49,167 nucleotides of DNA, taken from NCBI GenBank assembly GCA_002702705.1, contig PABH01000073.1, forward strand, positions 126,924 to 176,090. The letters run 5' to 3'. Each line of letters begins with the position of its first letter. The stretch's first letter is position 1. The notes below the pieces were generated by a model that worked only from the letters and a program-made list of their open reading frames with translations, ran no database searches and was not told the DNA's origin. The stretch comes from Anaerolineaceae bacterium (GTDB lineage Bacteria; Chloroflexota; Anaerolineae; Anaerolineales; Anaerolineaceae). Positions 33,746-43,446 of this stretch are shown here, in pieces. Position numbers and translations under genes: made by a program.

Positions 33746-34957
33746 TTACAGACCAGCAGCCTTACGAATTTCATCAACCCGATTGGTGCGTTCCCAGCTC
33801 AGGTCAAGGTCGTTGCGTCCAAAATGCCCGTAAGCAGCCACCTGTTGGTAAATTGGGCGGCGCAGATCAAGATCACGGATGATGGCACCCGGTCGAAGAT
33901 CAAAGACGGTGGAAATGATTTCCGCAATCTTCTCATCATCAATGGTGCCTGTTCCAAAGGTTTCTACGTTGACGCTTAACGGATGGGCAACCCCGATCGC
34001 ATAAGCAACTTGAATTTCACAGCGTTCTGCCAAACCAGCGGCAACAATATTTTTTGCTACCCAACGGGCTGCATAGGCTGCGGAACGGTCCACCTTCGTC
34101 GGGTCTTTCCCCGAGAATGCACCGCCGCCATGACGCCCCATACCACCGTATGTATCCACAATGATCTTCCGCCCGGTCACACCGGCGTCGCCCATGGGGC
34201 CACCGATAACAAATCGGCCAGTTGGGTTCACATAAATCTTTAAAGTATCGTCTACCAATTCTTGCGGTAAAACGGGGTTAATCACATGTTCAATGATTGC
34301 TGCCCGGATTTCTGCTTGAGAAATTTCAGGGGCATGTTGGGTGCTGATGAGAACATTATCAATTCGCACAGGTTTCCCATTGCGATATTCAACCGAAACC
34401 TGGCTTTTCCCATCAGGTCGCAGCCACGGTAGGGTGCCATTTTTGCGAACTTCGGTCAGACGTAAGGTTAACTTATGTGCCAGGTAAATCGGCATTGGCA
34501 TAAGGGCATCGGTTTCATTACATGCAAAACCAAACATCATACCCTGATCCCCGGCGCCAATCGCCTCAATTTCTTCTTCCGTCATCTCACCGGATTTTGC
34601 TTCCAGGGCTTTATCAACACCCATCGCAATATCACCGGACTGTTGGGCAATGGCAGCCTGCACAGCGCAAGTATTGCCATCAAAACCTTTATCACTGGCA
34701 TCATAACCAATGTCAAGAACAACCTTACGCACCAATTTATCAAAATCGACAAACCCATTGGTGGTAATTTCACCTAATAACATCACAAAACCGGTTTTTG
34801 TTGCTGTTTCACAAGCAACACGTGAACGAGGATCCTGTTCCAAACAAGCATCCAGAACGGCATCACTAATCTGATCACACATCTTGTCCGGGTGACCTTC
34901 GGTCACGGATTCGGAAGTGAAGAGATATTTGGCTGCGTTCATAAAAGTGGTATTCAT
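33746..34957 (-). CDS. metK: S-adenosylmethionine synthase
   Basis: 403 residues from the ATG at 34957, eight nt after GGAGG. The frame is open 18 codons further, into the terminator arm of the riboswitch, which was rejected as coding. Three SAM-synthase domains with [12 protein letters not shown], the signature [16 protein letters not shown], and [20 protein letters not shown] (P-loop-like). It makes SAM from methionine and ATP in the cytoplasm. Expression is under a SAM-I riboswitch, so it should fall when SAM is plentiful. Confidence 0.97.
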   Translation of the reverse strand: MNTTFMNAAKYLFTSESVTEGHPDKMCDQISDAVLDACLEQDPRSRVACETATKTGFVMLLGEITTNGFVDFDKLVRKVVLDIGYDASDKGFDGNTCAVQAAIAQQSGDIAMGVDKALEAKSGEMTEEEIEAIGAGDQGMMFGFACNETDALMPMPIYLAHKLTLRLTEVRKNGTLPWLRPDGKSQVSVEYRNGKPVRIDNVLISTQHAPEISQAEIRAAIIEHVINPVLPQELVDDTLKIYVNPTGRFVIGGPMGDAGVTGRKIIVDTYGGMGRHGGGAFSGKDPTKVDRSAAYAARWVAKNIVAAGLAERCEIQVAYAIGVAHPLSVNVETFGTGTIDDEKIAEIISTVFDLRPGAIIRDLDLRRPIYQQVAAYGHFGRNDLDLSWERTNRVDEIRKAAGL

Positions 34958-34981
34958 AAAATGTGCCTCCGTTAATAAAAA

Positions 34982-35146
34982 TTGCCCCTTCTGTTGGCGA
35001 GGGGCAATCAAGTTGGTGTTTCTAGGAGCTGCCTCTCATCTTCCAGAATTTTTTTCTGCCGGATTTGGCACCTTAAAAAATCTTTCGATTCTTTTGGTTG
35101 CCGAGGTTTCACAGGGCCGGATCCCTCCACCTCTCTGGATAAGAGT
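34982..35146 (-). promoter_or_regulatory. SAM-I (S-box) riboswitch with terminator
   Basis: On the minus strand the aptamer runs from CTCTTATC (35145-35138, P1 5' arm) through CCAGAGAGGTGGAGGGA, GAAACCTCGGCAACC and AAGGTGCCAAATCC to GATGAGAG (35040-35033, P1 3' arm). The terminator stem TTGCCCC/GGGGCAA (35007-34982) with following UUUUU precedes metK. SAM binding stabilises P1 and lets the terminator form, turning metK off. Confidence 0.95.
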
Positions 35147-35178
35147 GCCTTTGGGGCATTGATTAAATTGTAAAGCAA

Positions 35179-35207
35179 ATAGTATCACAATCAAAAAATC
35201 CTGTCAA
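35179..35207 (-). promoter_or_regulatory. Promoter of the SAM-I-metK transcript
   Basis: TTGACA (35207-35202), 17-bp spacer, TACTAT (35184-35179) on the minus strand, ~25 bp before the riboswitch. Confidence 0.8.
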
Positions 35208-35333
35208 ATTTTCCATTGAATTTTGAGTTAATCCATCCAGTTTATCGTTAACAAAAAGATAACCTTTTTTTGAAAAAATTAATTTAATCGTTGGTATAAT
35301 CGAAATAGAGAAAATAAAAAAAGAAAGAAAACT

Positions 35334-36128
35334 ATGAATCAAAATCCAAAAAATTTTTTAATTGATATGGACGGTGTCCTGATTAAAGGCAACACCATGA
35401 TCGCTGGCGCCAATGATTTTATTGATCGTTTACGAGCAGCCGGTTCAAAATTTTTGGTGTTAACTAATAATTCTAAATACACCGCACGGGATCTTTCATA
35501 CCACCTGAAAACAACAGGTTTAGATATTCCCACCGAATCGATTTTTACCTCCGCTCTGGCCACAGCCCGTTTTTTGCACAGCCAGCGTCCGGAAGGTAAA
35601 GCCTATGTGATTGGGGAAAGCGGCCTTACCACCGCCCTACACGATCTGGGATATATTATTACGGATCACGAACCTGATTACGTGGTGCTCGGAGAAACAG
35701 ATACCCTTAATCAGGAAGCGTTCACCAAGGCAATCCGGCTGGTCGCCGCAGGAGCACGGTTTATCGCCACCAATCCGGATGCCAGCGGTCCCTCCGAAAG
35801 AGGGATTGTACCGGGGGCAGGCGCTTTGGCAGCTCTGATCGAATCGGCTTCAGGACAAAAAGCCTTTTATGTTGGCAAACCAAATCCATTGATGATGCGA
35901 ACCGCTATCAATTATTTGGGTGTGCATTCAGAAACCACGATCATGGTCGGCGACCGAATGGACACGGATATGGTTGCCGGGGTTCAATCCGGGATGGACA
36001 CCATTCTCGTACTTTCCGGCATCACCCGGCGTGAAGATGTCAATTATTATCCTTACGTGCCAACCCATATTGTCAATTCCGTCGCGGATATTGACCCCTA
36101 CGATTACACATACCTTCCCGAAGACTAA
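35334..36128 (+). CDS. HAD-IIA family phosphatase (NagD/phosphoglycolate-type)
   Basis: 264 residues. HAD motif I IDMDGV (9-14) with both Asp, motif II LTNNS near 42-46, motif III Lys in GKPNPLMM near 183, and motif [10 protein letters not shown] near 206-213. The cap between motifs II and III is of the IIA type. Members dephosphorylate small phosphometabolites such as nucleotides, glycerol phosphate or phosphoglycolate. A TATAAT at 35295-35300 lies 33 nt before the ATG, preceded by TTGAAA at a long 19-bp spacing; an AAAGAAAG stretch serves as RBS. Confidence 0.88.
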   Translation: MNQNPKNFLIDMDGVLIKGNTMIAGANDFIDRLRAAGSKFLVLTNNSKYTARDLSYHLKTTGLDIPTESIFTSALATARFLHSQRPEGKAYVIGESGLTTALHDLGYIITDHEPDYVVLGETDTLNQEAFTKAIRLVAAGARFIATNPDASGPSERGIVPGAGALAALIESASGQKAFYVGKPNPLMMRTAINYLGVHSETTIMVGDRMDTDMVAGVQSGMDTILVLSGITRREDVNYYPYVPTHIVNSVADIDPYDYTYLPED

Positions 36129-36157
36129 ACACAAACCATTTTCGAGTTGTATACCTA

Positions 36158-36189
36158 ACAGCCAAAGTTAATCCATTTGGCTGTTTTTA
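36158..36189 (+). terminator. Rho-independent terminator of the HAD gene
   Basis: ACAGCCAAA / TTTGGCTGT stem (9 bp, loop of 9) followed by a U-rich tail, 29 bp after the stop. Confidence 0.85.
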
Positions 36190-36294
36190 ATTGATCACTA
36201 AGCCAAATCATTTTTCTAAACCCCTGATCATGCATGCTGTGTCAGAATATTTAATATTACCTGAGTTTTGGATAACGATCTAATTTATGTAAAT

Positions 36295-36437
36295 GTCATT
36301 GCGAGCGAAGCGAAGCAAGAGTCTACCCCTTTGGGTATCTAAAATCACAGCTCAACAGATCGCTTCGACCCCGCAAGGGGGCAAGTCCCCGCAAGGGGGT
36401 CTCGCGATGACAAAAAGAGCTAAACCAAAACTAACGT
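36295..36437 (-). repeat. Dispersed palindromic repeat, copy 2
   Basis: Same family as 16438-16609 and 49008-49106, in the opposite orientation. GTCATTGCGAGCGAAGCGAA at one end, CCCTTTGGGTATCTAAAATC in the middle, and a doubled CCCCGCAAGGGGG block before TCTCGCGATGACAAAAAGAG. It fills most of the 36190-36453 gap before rnz. Confidence 0.8.
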
Positions 36438-36453
36438 TAATATAAATGAACAG

Positions 36454-37371
36454 CTAGTCCCTGCGAATCTGAAAGGTATCAAAATCACGCGCAATGATTG
36501 TATCCGGAAAGACGGCTTGGGCTTCCTGCAAAATATCGCGTTCTCGGTAACGGCGGGAAACATGGGTCAGGATCAATTTTTTAACCCCACACTGTTTTGC
36601 CAATTCAGCTGCTCGTTTCGCCGTCATATGACCAAACTGACGAGCCATATCCGCTTCTGATTCCAAATAGGTGGCTTCCATTACCAATGTGTCGGCTTGA
36701 TCCACATAAGTGATTAAATTACTGGTATCGCCTACATCACCAATAACTACCAGCCGGGTGCCTGCTTTAAACGGTCCCAACACTTGTTCAGGCTGAATCA
36801 AACGACCATCAGGCAGCGTGACCGCTTTTCCGGCAACCAAATCACTACGCCACGGTCCGGATGGAATATTTAATGCTTCTGCTTTTTCCGGCATAAAAGG
36901 GTACCGGCCCTTTTCTTGAAAGATATAACCCAAATTGTCGGGGCCTCGGTGAAAAACCGGAATGGCGGTAACTGTAAAATCGGGTTCATCGATAAAAACC
37001 CCCTCTTCCAAAGGCACCAAATCGAGGTTGATGGGAGCCTGTGCACCACGTAAAACCACGCCGTATACCAGATCTTGAATTCGGTTTAAGGCAGCCTTAC
37101 CGCCGTAGATCACCAAATCTTCCATTGTTTCCCAGCGCAGTAACGTGGAGAGCAGCCCAGCCAAGCCTAAAATATGATCAAGATGACCATGGGTAATCAG
37201 GATTTTATTGAGTCGTTTAAACCCCACCCCAGCCTGTAAAATTTGACGTTGTGTGCCTTCTCCACAATCAATCAAAAAACGATGTTCATCTCTTTTTACA
37301 AGTAACGCTGGTAAATTTCGTTTTATCGAAGGTGCGGATGCTGACGTGCCTAAAAAAACCAATTCAAACAA
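36454..37371 (-). CDS. rnz: Ribonuclease Z
   Basis: 305 residues, a beta-lactamase-fold metal-dependent endonuclease that trims the 3' end of tRNA precursors. N-terminal FLGTSASAPS, then the zinc motif THGHLDHILGL (HxHxDH) near 60-70, later D in GDVGDTSN and H in LTHVSRRYRER, all metal ligands. The start codon appears to be TTG (37369-37371), as no ATG precedes the conserved MFELVFLGT opening; AAGGAATGG lies upstream. Length matches bacterial RNase Z. Confidence 0.93.
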   Translation of the reverse strand: MFELVFLGTSASAPSIKRNLPALLVKRDEHRFLIDCGEGTQRQILQAGVGFKRLNKILITHGHLDHILGLAGLLSTLLRWETMEDLVIYGGKAALNRIQDLVYGVVLRGAQAPINLDLVPLEEGVFIDEPDFTVTAIPVFHRGPDNLGYIFQEKGRYPFMPEKAEALNIPSGPWRSDLVAGKAVTLPDGRLIQPEQVLGPFKAGTRLVVIGDVGDTSNLITYVDQADTLVMEATYLESEADMARQFGHMTAKRAAELAKQCGVKKLILTHVSRRYRERDILQEAQAVFPDTIIARDFDTFQIRRD

Positions 37372-37760
37372 AATGAAACCATTCCTTTCAGTAAACCCTC
37401 CCTATTTTACCCTAACTCACCTTGTTTCGCAGCAGGAGTTTAATAGAACAGATCGCTTCACCATAATTTGCTGTTACCAAAACGTTTGCGGAAAGAATAG
37501 ACCACGAAATGAAACCTGCCATGAAGATTTCACTTATATTATCTTGCCCCTGCCCACGATCCAGCTTGCAGACCAAAAGTCTTGAGGTTGGATACTTTTT
37601 TGTGTCACTTCGTGTGAATTGGTGGTTAAATCCTCCCCATACATAAGCACCGAAAACAGGCATGGACAAAATATTGAACGGTTGTTACAAAATTATGGCA
37701 TAATGGCTATAATGGAAGTAATAAAAAGAAAGATTTACCAAATGATAACAGGAGGAAATG
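37372..37760. other. Gene-free stretch upstream of the adenosine-specific kinase gene
   Basis: About 390 bp. A plus-strand TATAAT at 37708-37713 lies ~48 nt before the next gene, with TTGTTA 20 bp upstream of it (long spacing), so a weak promoter at best. No conserved RNA, repeat or credible ORF recognised. Confidence 0.5.
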
Positions 37761-38246
37761 ATGGAACTTTCAACCGTAAAAATTGATAAACCCGAAGACA
37801 TCAACTTCGTTTTAGGCCAGGCGCATTTTATTAAAACGATTGAAGATATACACGAATCTTTGGTGAGTGCGGTACCCGGCATTAAATTCGGACTTGCTTT
37901 TTGTGAAGCCTCTGGAAAATGCCTTATCCGTCACAGCGGCACAGATGACGTATTGGTGGAATTAGCCAAAAAGAACGCCAGTCAAATCGCCGCCGGACAT
38001 AGTTTTATTTTATTTCTTGGGTTAGGTTATTTCCCAATCAATATTATTCCGGCTATTAATCGTGTGCCCGAAGTAGTGAACCTGTTCTGCGCCACCGCCA
38101 ACCCAACCGAAGTGGTCATCGCCGAAACAGAATTGGGACGCGGTATTTTGGGTGTAATTGACGGGTTTAAGCCACAAGGTATTGAAGAACAAGAAGACAT
38201 CAATTGGCGAAAAAACTTCTTAAGGACAATTGGATACAAAAGCTGA
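37761..38246 (+). CDS. Adenosine-specific kinase family protein
   Basis: 161 residues from the second of two tandem ATGs, which lies 5 nt after AGGAGG (the first is only 2 nt away). Sequence blocks INFVLGQAHFIKTIEDIHE, FGLAFCEASGKCLIRHSG, FPINIIPAINRVPEVVNLFC and GVIDGFKPQGIE are those of PF04008 (PAE2307-like). The archaeal structure binds AMP, and kinase activity was inferred for the family; the true reaction is not well settled. Cytoplasmic, full length. Confidence 0.85.
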   Translation: MELSTVKIDKPEDINFVLGQAHFIKTIEDIHESLVSAVPGIKFGLAFCEASGKCLIRHSGTDDVLVELAKKNASQIAAGHSFILFLGLGYFPINIIPAINRVPEVVNLFCATANPTEVVIAETELGRGILGVIDGFKPQGIEEQEDINWRKNFLRTIGYKS

Positions 38247-38321
38247 GTTGGGAACCATTATCCCCAGTGAAACGTCTTTACTATATTGAGCTTTGTTTGT
38301 AATTCAGAAAGGAGTTTCCCA

Positions 38322-39341
38322 ATGCCTCGAAATCTTAAAATAAGTTTTATTTTTTTCATCTTAACCACATTGGTCTTAACCGCCTGTACTTTCACCCAAA
38401 ACCCGAGTGAACCACCACCGGTTTCAGACGACGAAATGGCAACCCGCGTAGCGCAAATTCTAACCGATATGCCTGCTCCGACTAGTGCACTGCCAACAGA
38501 TGAACTGCCGCCATTACCCACCGCAACACCAGAGGCGGGGGATAAGGATATTCCGGAAGCTACCCAAACCCCCATTGAAGCAGCTACCAATATTCCCCCA
38601 ACAGAGGAATCTACCCAGGCTCCCACCGAACAGCAACCCACCGCTGAAGAAGTTGTTGCAACAGCCACACCCACCCTGACCGAGGTACCCGTCACGGCTA
38701 CTCCAGGTTTAACCCTGGTGCCCAGCTTCACCCCACCGCCCAGCGATCCGCGTTCCAAATTGGGCACACCGGACTGGACGGACAACATGGACGATGGTGC
38801 CGGCTGGCCAACGGGTGAAAATACATATACCAATATCGATTTTAAGGATGGCAAGCTTTATCTAACCGGTAATACGACAACCGATGGTTGGCGTTTGGCA
38901 TCCACCCCCAAATTGAACAATTTTTATATTGAAATGAAGGTTTCCACCGGCACATGCAGCGGAGATGACCGGTACGGCATCATGTTCCGGGTACCCGTTG
39001 CGCGAGAAGCCAACCGAGGTTATTTATACGGGGTAACCTGTGATGGCAAATACAGTCTGCGTGAATGGGATGAGACTGTCGGTGATAAAGGCCAGATGAC
39101 CACTCATGTTAACTGGACAAGCAATTCCGCCATTCAAACAGGCAGCAATAAAACGAACACCCTCGGCATTATGGCTGTTGGGGACCGCTTAATCCTCTAT
39201 GTAAACGGCGTATTACTTACCGAAGTCAAAGATGGCACCTTTACCGAAGGCAGTTTTGGCATCTTCGTTGGGGCCCGCCAGACCGATCAATTTACGATTG
39301 GCGTGGACGAAATGAATTATTGGAAGAACCCTACCCCATAA
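38322..39341 (+). CDS. Lipoprotein with C-terminal ConA-like domain
   Basis: 339 residues from the ATG at 38322 (AAAGGAG eight nt upstream; an in-frame TTG at 38286 was rejected). Lipobox LVLTAC, Cys22. A Pro/Thr/Glu-rich tether runs to about residue 145, then a jelly-roll domain of the DUF1080/LamG kind (NMDDGAGWPTG, FYIEMKVSTGTCSGDDRYGI, RLILYVNGVLL, GSFGIFVGARQ). Binding to surface glycans is likely but not shown. Such lipidated tether-plus-jelly-roll proteins fit the surface-protein style of this genome. Confidence 0.75.
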   Translation: MPRNLKISFIFFILTTLVLTACTFTQNPSEPPPVSDDEMATRVAQILTDMPAPTSALPTDELPPLPTATPEAGDKDIPEATQTPIEAATNIPPTEESTQAPTEQQPTAEEVVATATPTLTEVPVTATPGLTLVPSFTPPPSDPRSKLGTPDWTDNMDDGAGWPTGENTYTNIDFKDGKLYLTGNTTTDGWRLASTPKLNNFYIEMKVSTGTCSGDDRYGIMFRVPVAREANRGYLYGVTCDGKYSLREWDETVGDKGQMTTHVNWTSNSAIQTGSNKTNTLGIMAVGDRLILYVNGVLLTEVKDGTFTEGSFGIFVGARQTDQFTIGVDEMNYWKNPTP

Positions 39342-39350
39342 AAACAATCC

Positions 39351-39384
39351 AACTCAGGGGCATCCAGTGTGGTGCCCCTGAGTT
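39351..39384. terminator. Bidirectional terminator-like hairpin
   Basis: AACTCAGGGGCA / TGCCCCTGAGTT, a perfect 12-bp stem with loop of 10, between converging genes. A U-rich tail is present on the minus strand (TTGTTTTT) and weak on the plus strand. Confidence 0.75.
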
Positions 39385-39401
39385 CATTAATACACCAATC
39401 C

Positions 39402-40112
39402 TTATTCCAACGAAGCCACAACCTTAATCCCGTTTAATACCATATGATTTAAAAATACAAGGTGGGTAAAATCTCCGGGATGAGGCATAATTCCAATCTG
39501 CAACGCTTCTTGTGTGGAGAGATGATAGGTCTGCACGCAATTTTCCGGTACGATCACCAACCGCTGTTTTTGATTGGAATCCGCTTCAAGGCGCAGCCAC
39601 ATCGCCAATTGGTATGTGCATAAATCCGTACAATCACCAACCACAATGAAGGTTTCCACTTCGGGATGCTCGAGCAGCCATTGATTTAATTCCGGGCTCA
39701 TTCCGCTGGCTATGGAGTTTTTCTCAAAAATAACCATCTTTTTAAAAAAGGGCAGCGCACGAATTTCAGAAACAGTTTCGGCTTCTTCGGTTCCGCGCAC
39801 ACAATGTGGGGGCCAGGAATTAAACTCAACGGCATCGGGTTCATGTGTATCCTGGTTAAGGATAATATGCCGTAAACCCAAGCCCCAAGCCTGAGACATC
39901 AGTCTCACAATGGGTTGCACAATTTTCCCTACTCGTGGACTGGATAATGGTCCTACAGAACAAAACCCTTTTAAGACATCAACGGAAAGGATGGCTGCTT
40001 TTTCCGGCTGCTGTAACAGTTGTTCCAAATTTTCTGCTGGTAAATTTTCATACCATTCTGATAAATAATCCAAAAACTGCTTGGTTTCTGGCTGTTCATT
40101 AAGTTTGATCAT
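39402..40112 (-). CDS. Isochorismatase-fold hydrolase, nicotinamidase-like
   Basis: 236 residues from the ATG at 40112 (GGAGG upstream; a longer frame adds 10 codons that overlap the terminator). Catalytic Asp in AILSVDVLKGF near 43, metal/His region NQDTHEPDAVEFNSWPPHCV, and catalytic Cys in VVGDCTDLCTYQ. DTH, WPPHC and the Cys block match nicotinamidase (PncA) more than plain isochorismatases, so conversion of nicotinamide to nicotinate in NAD salvage is likely. The Lys of the triad is probably in the KKMVIFEK stretch. Confidence 0.8.
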   Translation of the reverse strand: MIKLNEQPETKQFLDYLSEWYENLPAENLEQLLQQPEKAAILSVDVLKGFCSVGPLSSPRVGKIVQPIVRLMSQAWGLGLRHIILNQDTHEPDAVEFNSWPPHCVRGTEEAETVSEIRALPFFKKMVIFEKNSIASGMSPELNQWLLEHPEVETFIVVGDCTDLCTYQLAMWLRLEADSNQKQRLVIVPENCVQTYHLSTQEALQIGIMPHPGDFTHLVFLNHMVLNGIKVVASLE

Positions 40113-40130
40113 AAAACCTCCGATATAACA

Positions 40131-40164
40131 ATAAAAAAACACCGAACAAAAATTGTCCGGTGTT
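40131..40164 (-). terminator. Rho-independent terminator of the WD40 gene
   Basis: AACACCG / CGGTGTT stem followed on the minus strand by a run of seven U, 23 bp after the stop and just before the nicotinamidase-like gene. Confidence 0.85.
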
Positions 40165-40186
40165 ATCTTATCAAAGTTTTAATGGT

Positions 40187-43165
40187 TTAGGAAGCCGCGT
40201 CTGGTACGACCAAATATAGTTTATATCCGGTTTCTGTTCGAGAGAAAAGGAAACGAATCGCTCCAAAACTTGTTTCGACCTGTGATCCGACCTCTGCCAA
40301 TGTTGGCATTTGTTCACTGATCCATTGTGTGGCGGCTTCTGGCTGGGCACCAGTATAGTTCATACTGCCAAAATAAGCAAAATCTGCGATGATTTCTTCA
40401 TCCAGAACCACATCTTCCCCTAAGATCAGGTCATGTTCCAATTCAAACAGATAACCATCCTCATCCAGATAATAACTGGTGACAACGCTATAGGTTTCTA
40501 ACTCTTTGGTACATTCCACTTGCTGCCAATTGGTTTCCGTATTCAAATCGCCTACCCGGCAGCGAATACCATCACCCTGCCCCAACAGCCAGTTTTCCAA
40601 TTGTTCATATTGAATCCCGGGGAAGGCGTTATCCGGGGGTGGCAAAGGTTGGCTCCAGGCCCATAACATATCATCATTCCAGGCAAATAAGAATTGCCCG
40701 TTGTTGGAAAATTGAATAAACTCAGCATCATTGGTTTGGATAGCAGCCCGTTCAACACCAATTTCCAAATCCCAAACGTGTAATACACCTGCCTCGTCCA
40801 GCGCACTGATTAAATTACCCGTAGGAGAAATATCGACTGAGAGCACACCGGTTTGTAAACCAGAGAAACGATGCAGTTCATTCAGGCCATCCAAATTAAT
40901 AACCTGTAAATCATTTTTATCGTCTTGCCCTTCAAGTTCTACCGCAATCAATTTGCCATCAGAAGAAAGAGAAAAGGCGGGTGCGCGGCAAATATCATCC
41001 TCACAAATACCAGGGAAATTGATAATATTCCAGTCCACAAACACATCCCAAACGGAAAGCTGCGGTTGATTTTCTTCATCACCGGAGACAATCGCCACCC
41101 GTTCCCAATTGGTAGAAACATCGTAAGAAGGCAGTGGCTGTTCGTCTGTACCTTTACCGCCGAAGCCCGTCGTGATTTCGCCACTATCCATCATTCGGAT
41201 CGAAATACCGCCCGCATCTTGTTCGGCAAAGTAAACCCGGTTTTCATTAAAATTGAGGATGGCTTGTTCACCTAACTCGTAACGATATAACAGGGTGGCA
41301 TCCAGGGTATCGAGCCCAACCAGCAGTTTGCTCATACCGGCAGTCAACACCCAGCCATTTTCATTAAATCGCACATCAAAACCACGTAGATTTTCATTAT
41401 TCCAAACAGCCAGATTTATTTCTTCATTGGTTAAGGCAAATGTTCCGCGTGTCAGGCCGGTTGGCACATCAATAATACTGATAATGCCAAATGTTCCTGC
41501 CGCAATTGTGCTGCCATCCGGTGAAAAATCGACAGTCACATCCCGCGGGAAACTGGCTGCATTTTCCATCGTATAGATGCGATTAATGGCTTCCGCATTC
41601 AAGGTATAACCGGTTTGGGTACCAAGTTCCAGGTCCCACAACCGAATCGTAAAATCAACCGCACCGGTAACCATGTAACGATTATCGTTTGAAAAAACGA
41701 CATCTGATATGGCACGATCATGTGCGCTGAGTGCATAAATTTCCTTACCTCGGGCAACATCATACACCCGCACATCCCCACCATCTGTAATGGCAGCCAG
41801 GCTGCCGTCCAGCGAAGTGTAAAACGAGTCATCAATTGTTTGATTTAACCGTAAACTCAAATTCTCAATCCCCGCAGCGGAAATGGCCAATTCACTCAAA
41901 GGGACGATTTTGGTCGGGGTAGGCGTCAAAGTAGGGGTCGCCGTTGGTTTTGGAGTGGGTGTGATGGTCGCGGTTGGTTCAAGTGTTGCGGTCGGCATAT
42001 CCGTGCTGGTAGGAAAGATGGTCGAAGTGGGCTGGAAGGCTGCCAGGCGATTTTGATTGGAGTAATTCCAAATTACAAACACAGCTACAGCACACAAGGC
42101 TGCAATAAAAACAAACATAAAACCTATCAATATGGCCGCTCGGCGATCTTGTTTTTTACGCCGGATTTTATTTTTTGCAACCGTGCTTTCCAGCACTTTT
42201 TCTTCCACCAAATCTTCTTCTTCTAATAACGCTTCCAATTCAGCGATATCTTCACGGGTTGTTTCACCGGGTTGATCCTTTTGGTCAAATCCCAATTCCT
42301 CCGGACTTAACGCATCCAAATCAATTAGATCTTCCTCAGGGATATCTATTTTTTCATTAAAGTTGAGGTTAATATCATCCGTTTCGTCTGAACTGCCTTC
42401 ATTAAAATTTAACCGGCTGTCCAAATCTGGTTCTTCTTCGGCTGGCATAAAGATATCTTCTTCCGCCAACAACTCTGTTAGATCCGGCTCGAATGCCAAT
42501 TCATCTGAAGGCTCAGATGAGGTTACCTCTTCATTCTCCGGTTCTTCATCTAAAATAGATTCAGGTTCGAGGGTTCCGTTTTCTTCCGGTTCAACGGTTT
42601 CATCCTCAACCTGATTAAATATTCTCGAAAAATCCACTTCTTCTTCGGGTGATTCCGACGCAGTATCGAAACCTTCCTCATTTATAGGTGAAGCGGGAAT
42701 AGATTCGTTTTCATCAATCATTGTATTCATAAAATCAAGTTCACCATCCTGTGGTGAACGCAAATCGATAATCTCATCAAAATCTGAGACCTCTGAAAGA
42801 ATAAACGATCCATCAAAACCGATCAATGCCCCAGTATGACCAGTGCGATTGGCCTGCAGCGGATCATAACCAGGTTCCGAGGAAAATGGAGATTCGGCTT
42901 CATTAAAATCCACTCCGTCCTCTTCCATCTTTTCCCGCATTTTCTCAATAGCCATATTGGCGATTTTACTATCCGGATTATATTTTAAACTGGCTTTTAA
43001 CACATTTAAACGGTCGCGGTCTGAGGAAAGTGTTTCCGCCAGCCACATCCACGCGATTTCGTTTTGTGGGTCCACCCTTAAAATTTCAAAAATAATCTGA
43101 CGCGCATCATCTTTGTTCCCCGCACGTACTAAGGCAATGGCTTCATATAACATTTTTGATGACAT
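40187..43165 (-). CDS. TPR-like / WD40-repeat single-span membrane protein
   Basis: 992 residues from the ATG at 43165 (AAGG seven nt upstream; a GTG two codons earlier is possible). Residues ~1-75 are TPR-like helices (ALVRAGNKDDARQIIFEILR). Residues ~80-330 form a very acidic, Glu/Asp/Ser-rich, low-complexity stretch. A basic KNKIRRKKQDRR precedes one membrane helix (~347-370), then a Thr/Pro tether and a WD40-type beta-propeller to about residue 860 (VFSNDNRYMVTGAVDFTIRL; ISPTGNLISALDEAGVLHVW), ending in a ~110-residue tail. The N-terminus is thus inside and the propeller outside. It looks like a scaffold or sensor; no partner is evident. Confidence 0.78.
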   Translation of the reverse strand: MSSKMLYEAIALVRAGNKDDARQIIFEILRVDPQNEIAWMWLAETLSSDRDRLNVLKASLKYNPDSKIANMAIEKMREKMEEDGVDFNEAESPFSSEPGYDPLQANRTGHTGALIGFDGSFILSEVSDFDEIIDLRSPQDGELDFMNTMIDENESIPASPINEEGFDTASESPEEEVDFSRIFNQVEDETVEPEENGTLEPESILDEEPENEEVTSSEPSDELAFEPDLTELLAEEDIFMPAEEEPDLDSRLNFNEGSSDETDDINLNFNEKIDIPEEDLIDLDALSPEELGFDQKDQPGETTREDIAELEALLEEEDLVEEKVLESTVAKNKIRRKKQDRRAAILIGFMFVFIAALCAVAVFVIWNYSNQNRLAAFQPTSTIFPTSTDMPTATLEPTATITPTPKPTATPTLTPTPTKIVPLSELAISAAGIENLSLRLNQTIDDSFYTSLDGSLAAITDGGDVRVYDVARGKEIYALSAHDRAISDVVFSNDNRYMVTGAVDFTIRLWDLELGTQTGYTLNAEAINRIYTMENAASFPRDVTVDFSPDGSTIAAGTFGIISIIDVPTGLTRGTFALTNEEINLAVWNNENLRGFDVRFNENGWVLTAGMSKLLVGLDTLDATLLYRYELGEQAILNFNENRVYFAEQDAGGISIRMMDSGEITTGFGGKGTDEQPLPSYDVSTNWERVAIVSGDEENQPQLSVWDVFVDWNIINFPGICEDDICRAPAFSLSSDGKLIAVELEGQDDKNDLQVINLDGLNELHRFSGLQTGVLSVDISPTGNLISALDEAGVLHVWDLEIGVERAAIQTNDAEFIQFSNNGQFLFAWNDDMLWAWSQPLPPPDNAFPGIQYEQLENWLLGQGDGIRCRVGDLNTETNWQQVECTKELETYSVVTSYYLDEDGYLFELEHDLILGEDVVLDEEIIADFAYFGSMNYTGAQPEAATQWISEQMPTLAEVGSQVETSFGAIRFLFSRTETGYKLYLVVPDAAS

Positions 43166-43432
43166 AGACACCTTCCCGGTAAATTGCTTAGACTTTTTTT
43201 ATTATGCACAAATAAACGAATTTGAGCAAGTTAAGTCGGAATAATACCAATTTAACTATACCAAGCAATACTCTTTTCTTGCAAGTTTTATGCTATTTTA
43301 AAGGAACATGACAAATTACAAAGTAGATAAACAAGAATTGTTATGTATGGCTCAAAGAGATCGTTACAGCGCTACTTTGCGAACAGCCATGTTAAAGGAA
43401 GCATCAAAAGAACACAAAAACCGATGATTCGG

Positions 43433-43438
43433 TATAAT
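43433..43438 (+). promoter_or_regulatory. -10 box giving a probable leaderless transcript (CAP-LysM gene)
   Basis: GGTATAAT ends 8 nt before the ATG at 43447 with no Shine-Dalgarno between. Confidence 0.6.
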
Positions 43439-43446
43439 TAAAAATT

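Noticed and set aside
34958-35011. Longer metK N-terminus
   Set aside because: It runs into the terminator of the SAM-I riboswitch, and the ATG at 34957 has GGAGG at the right distance.
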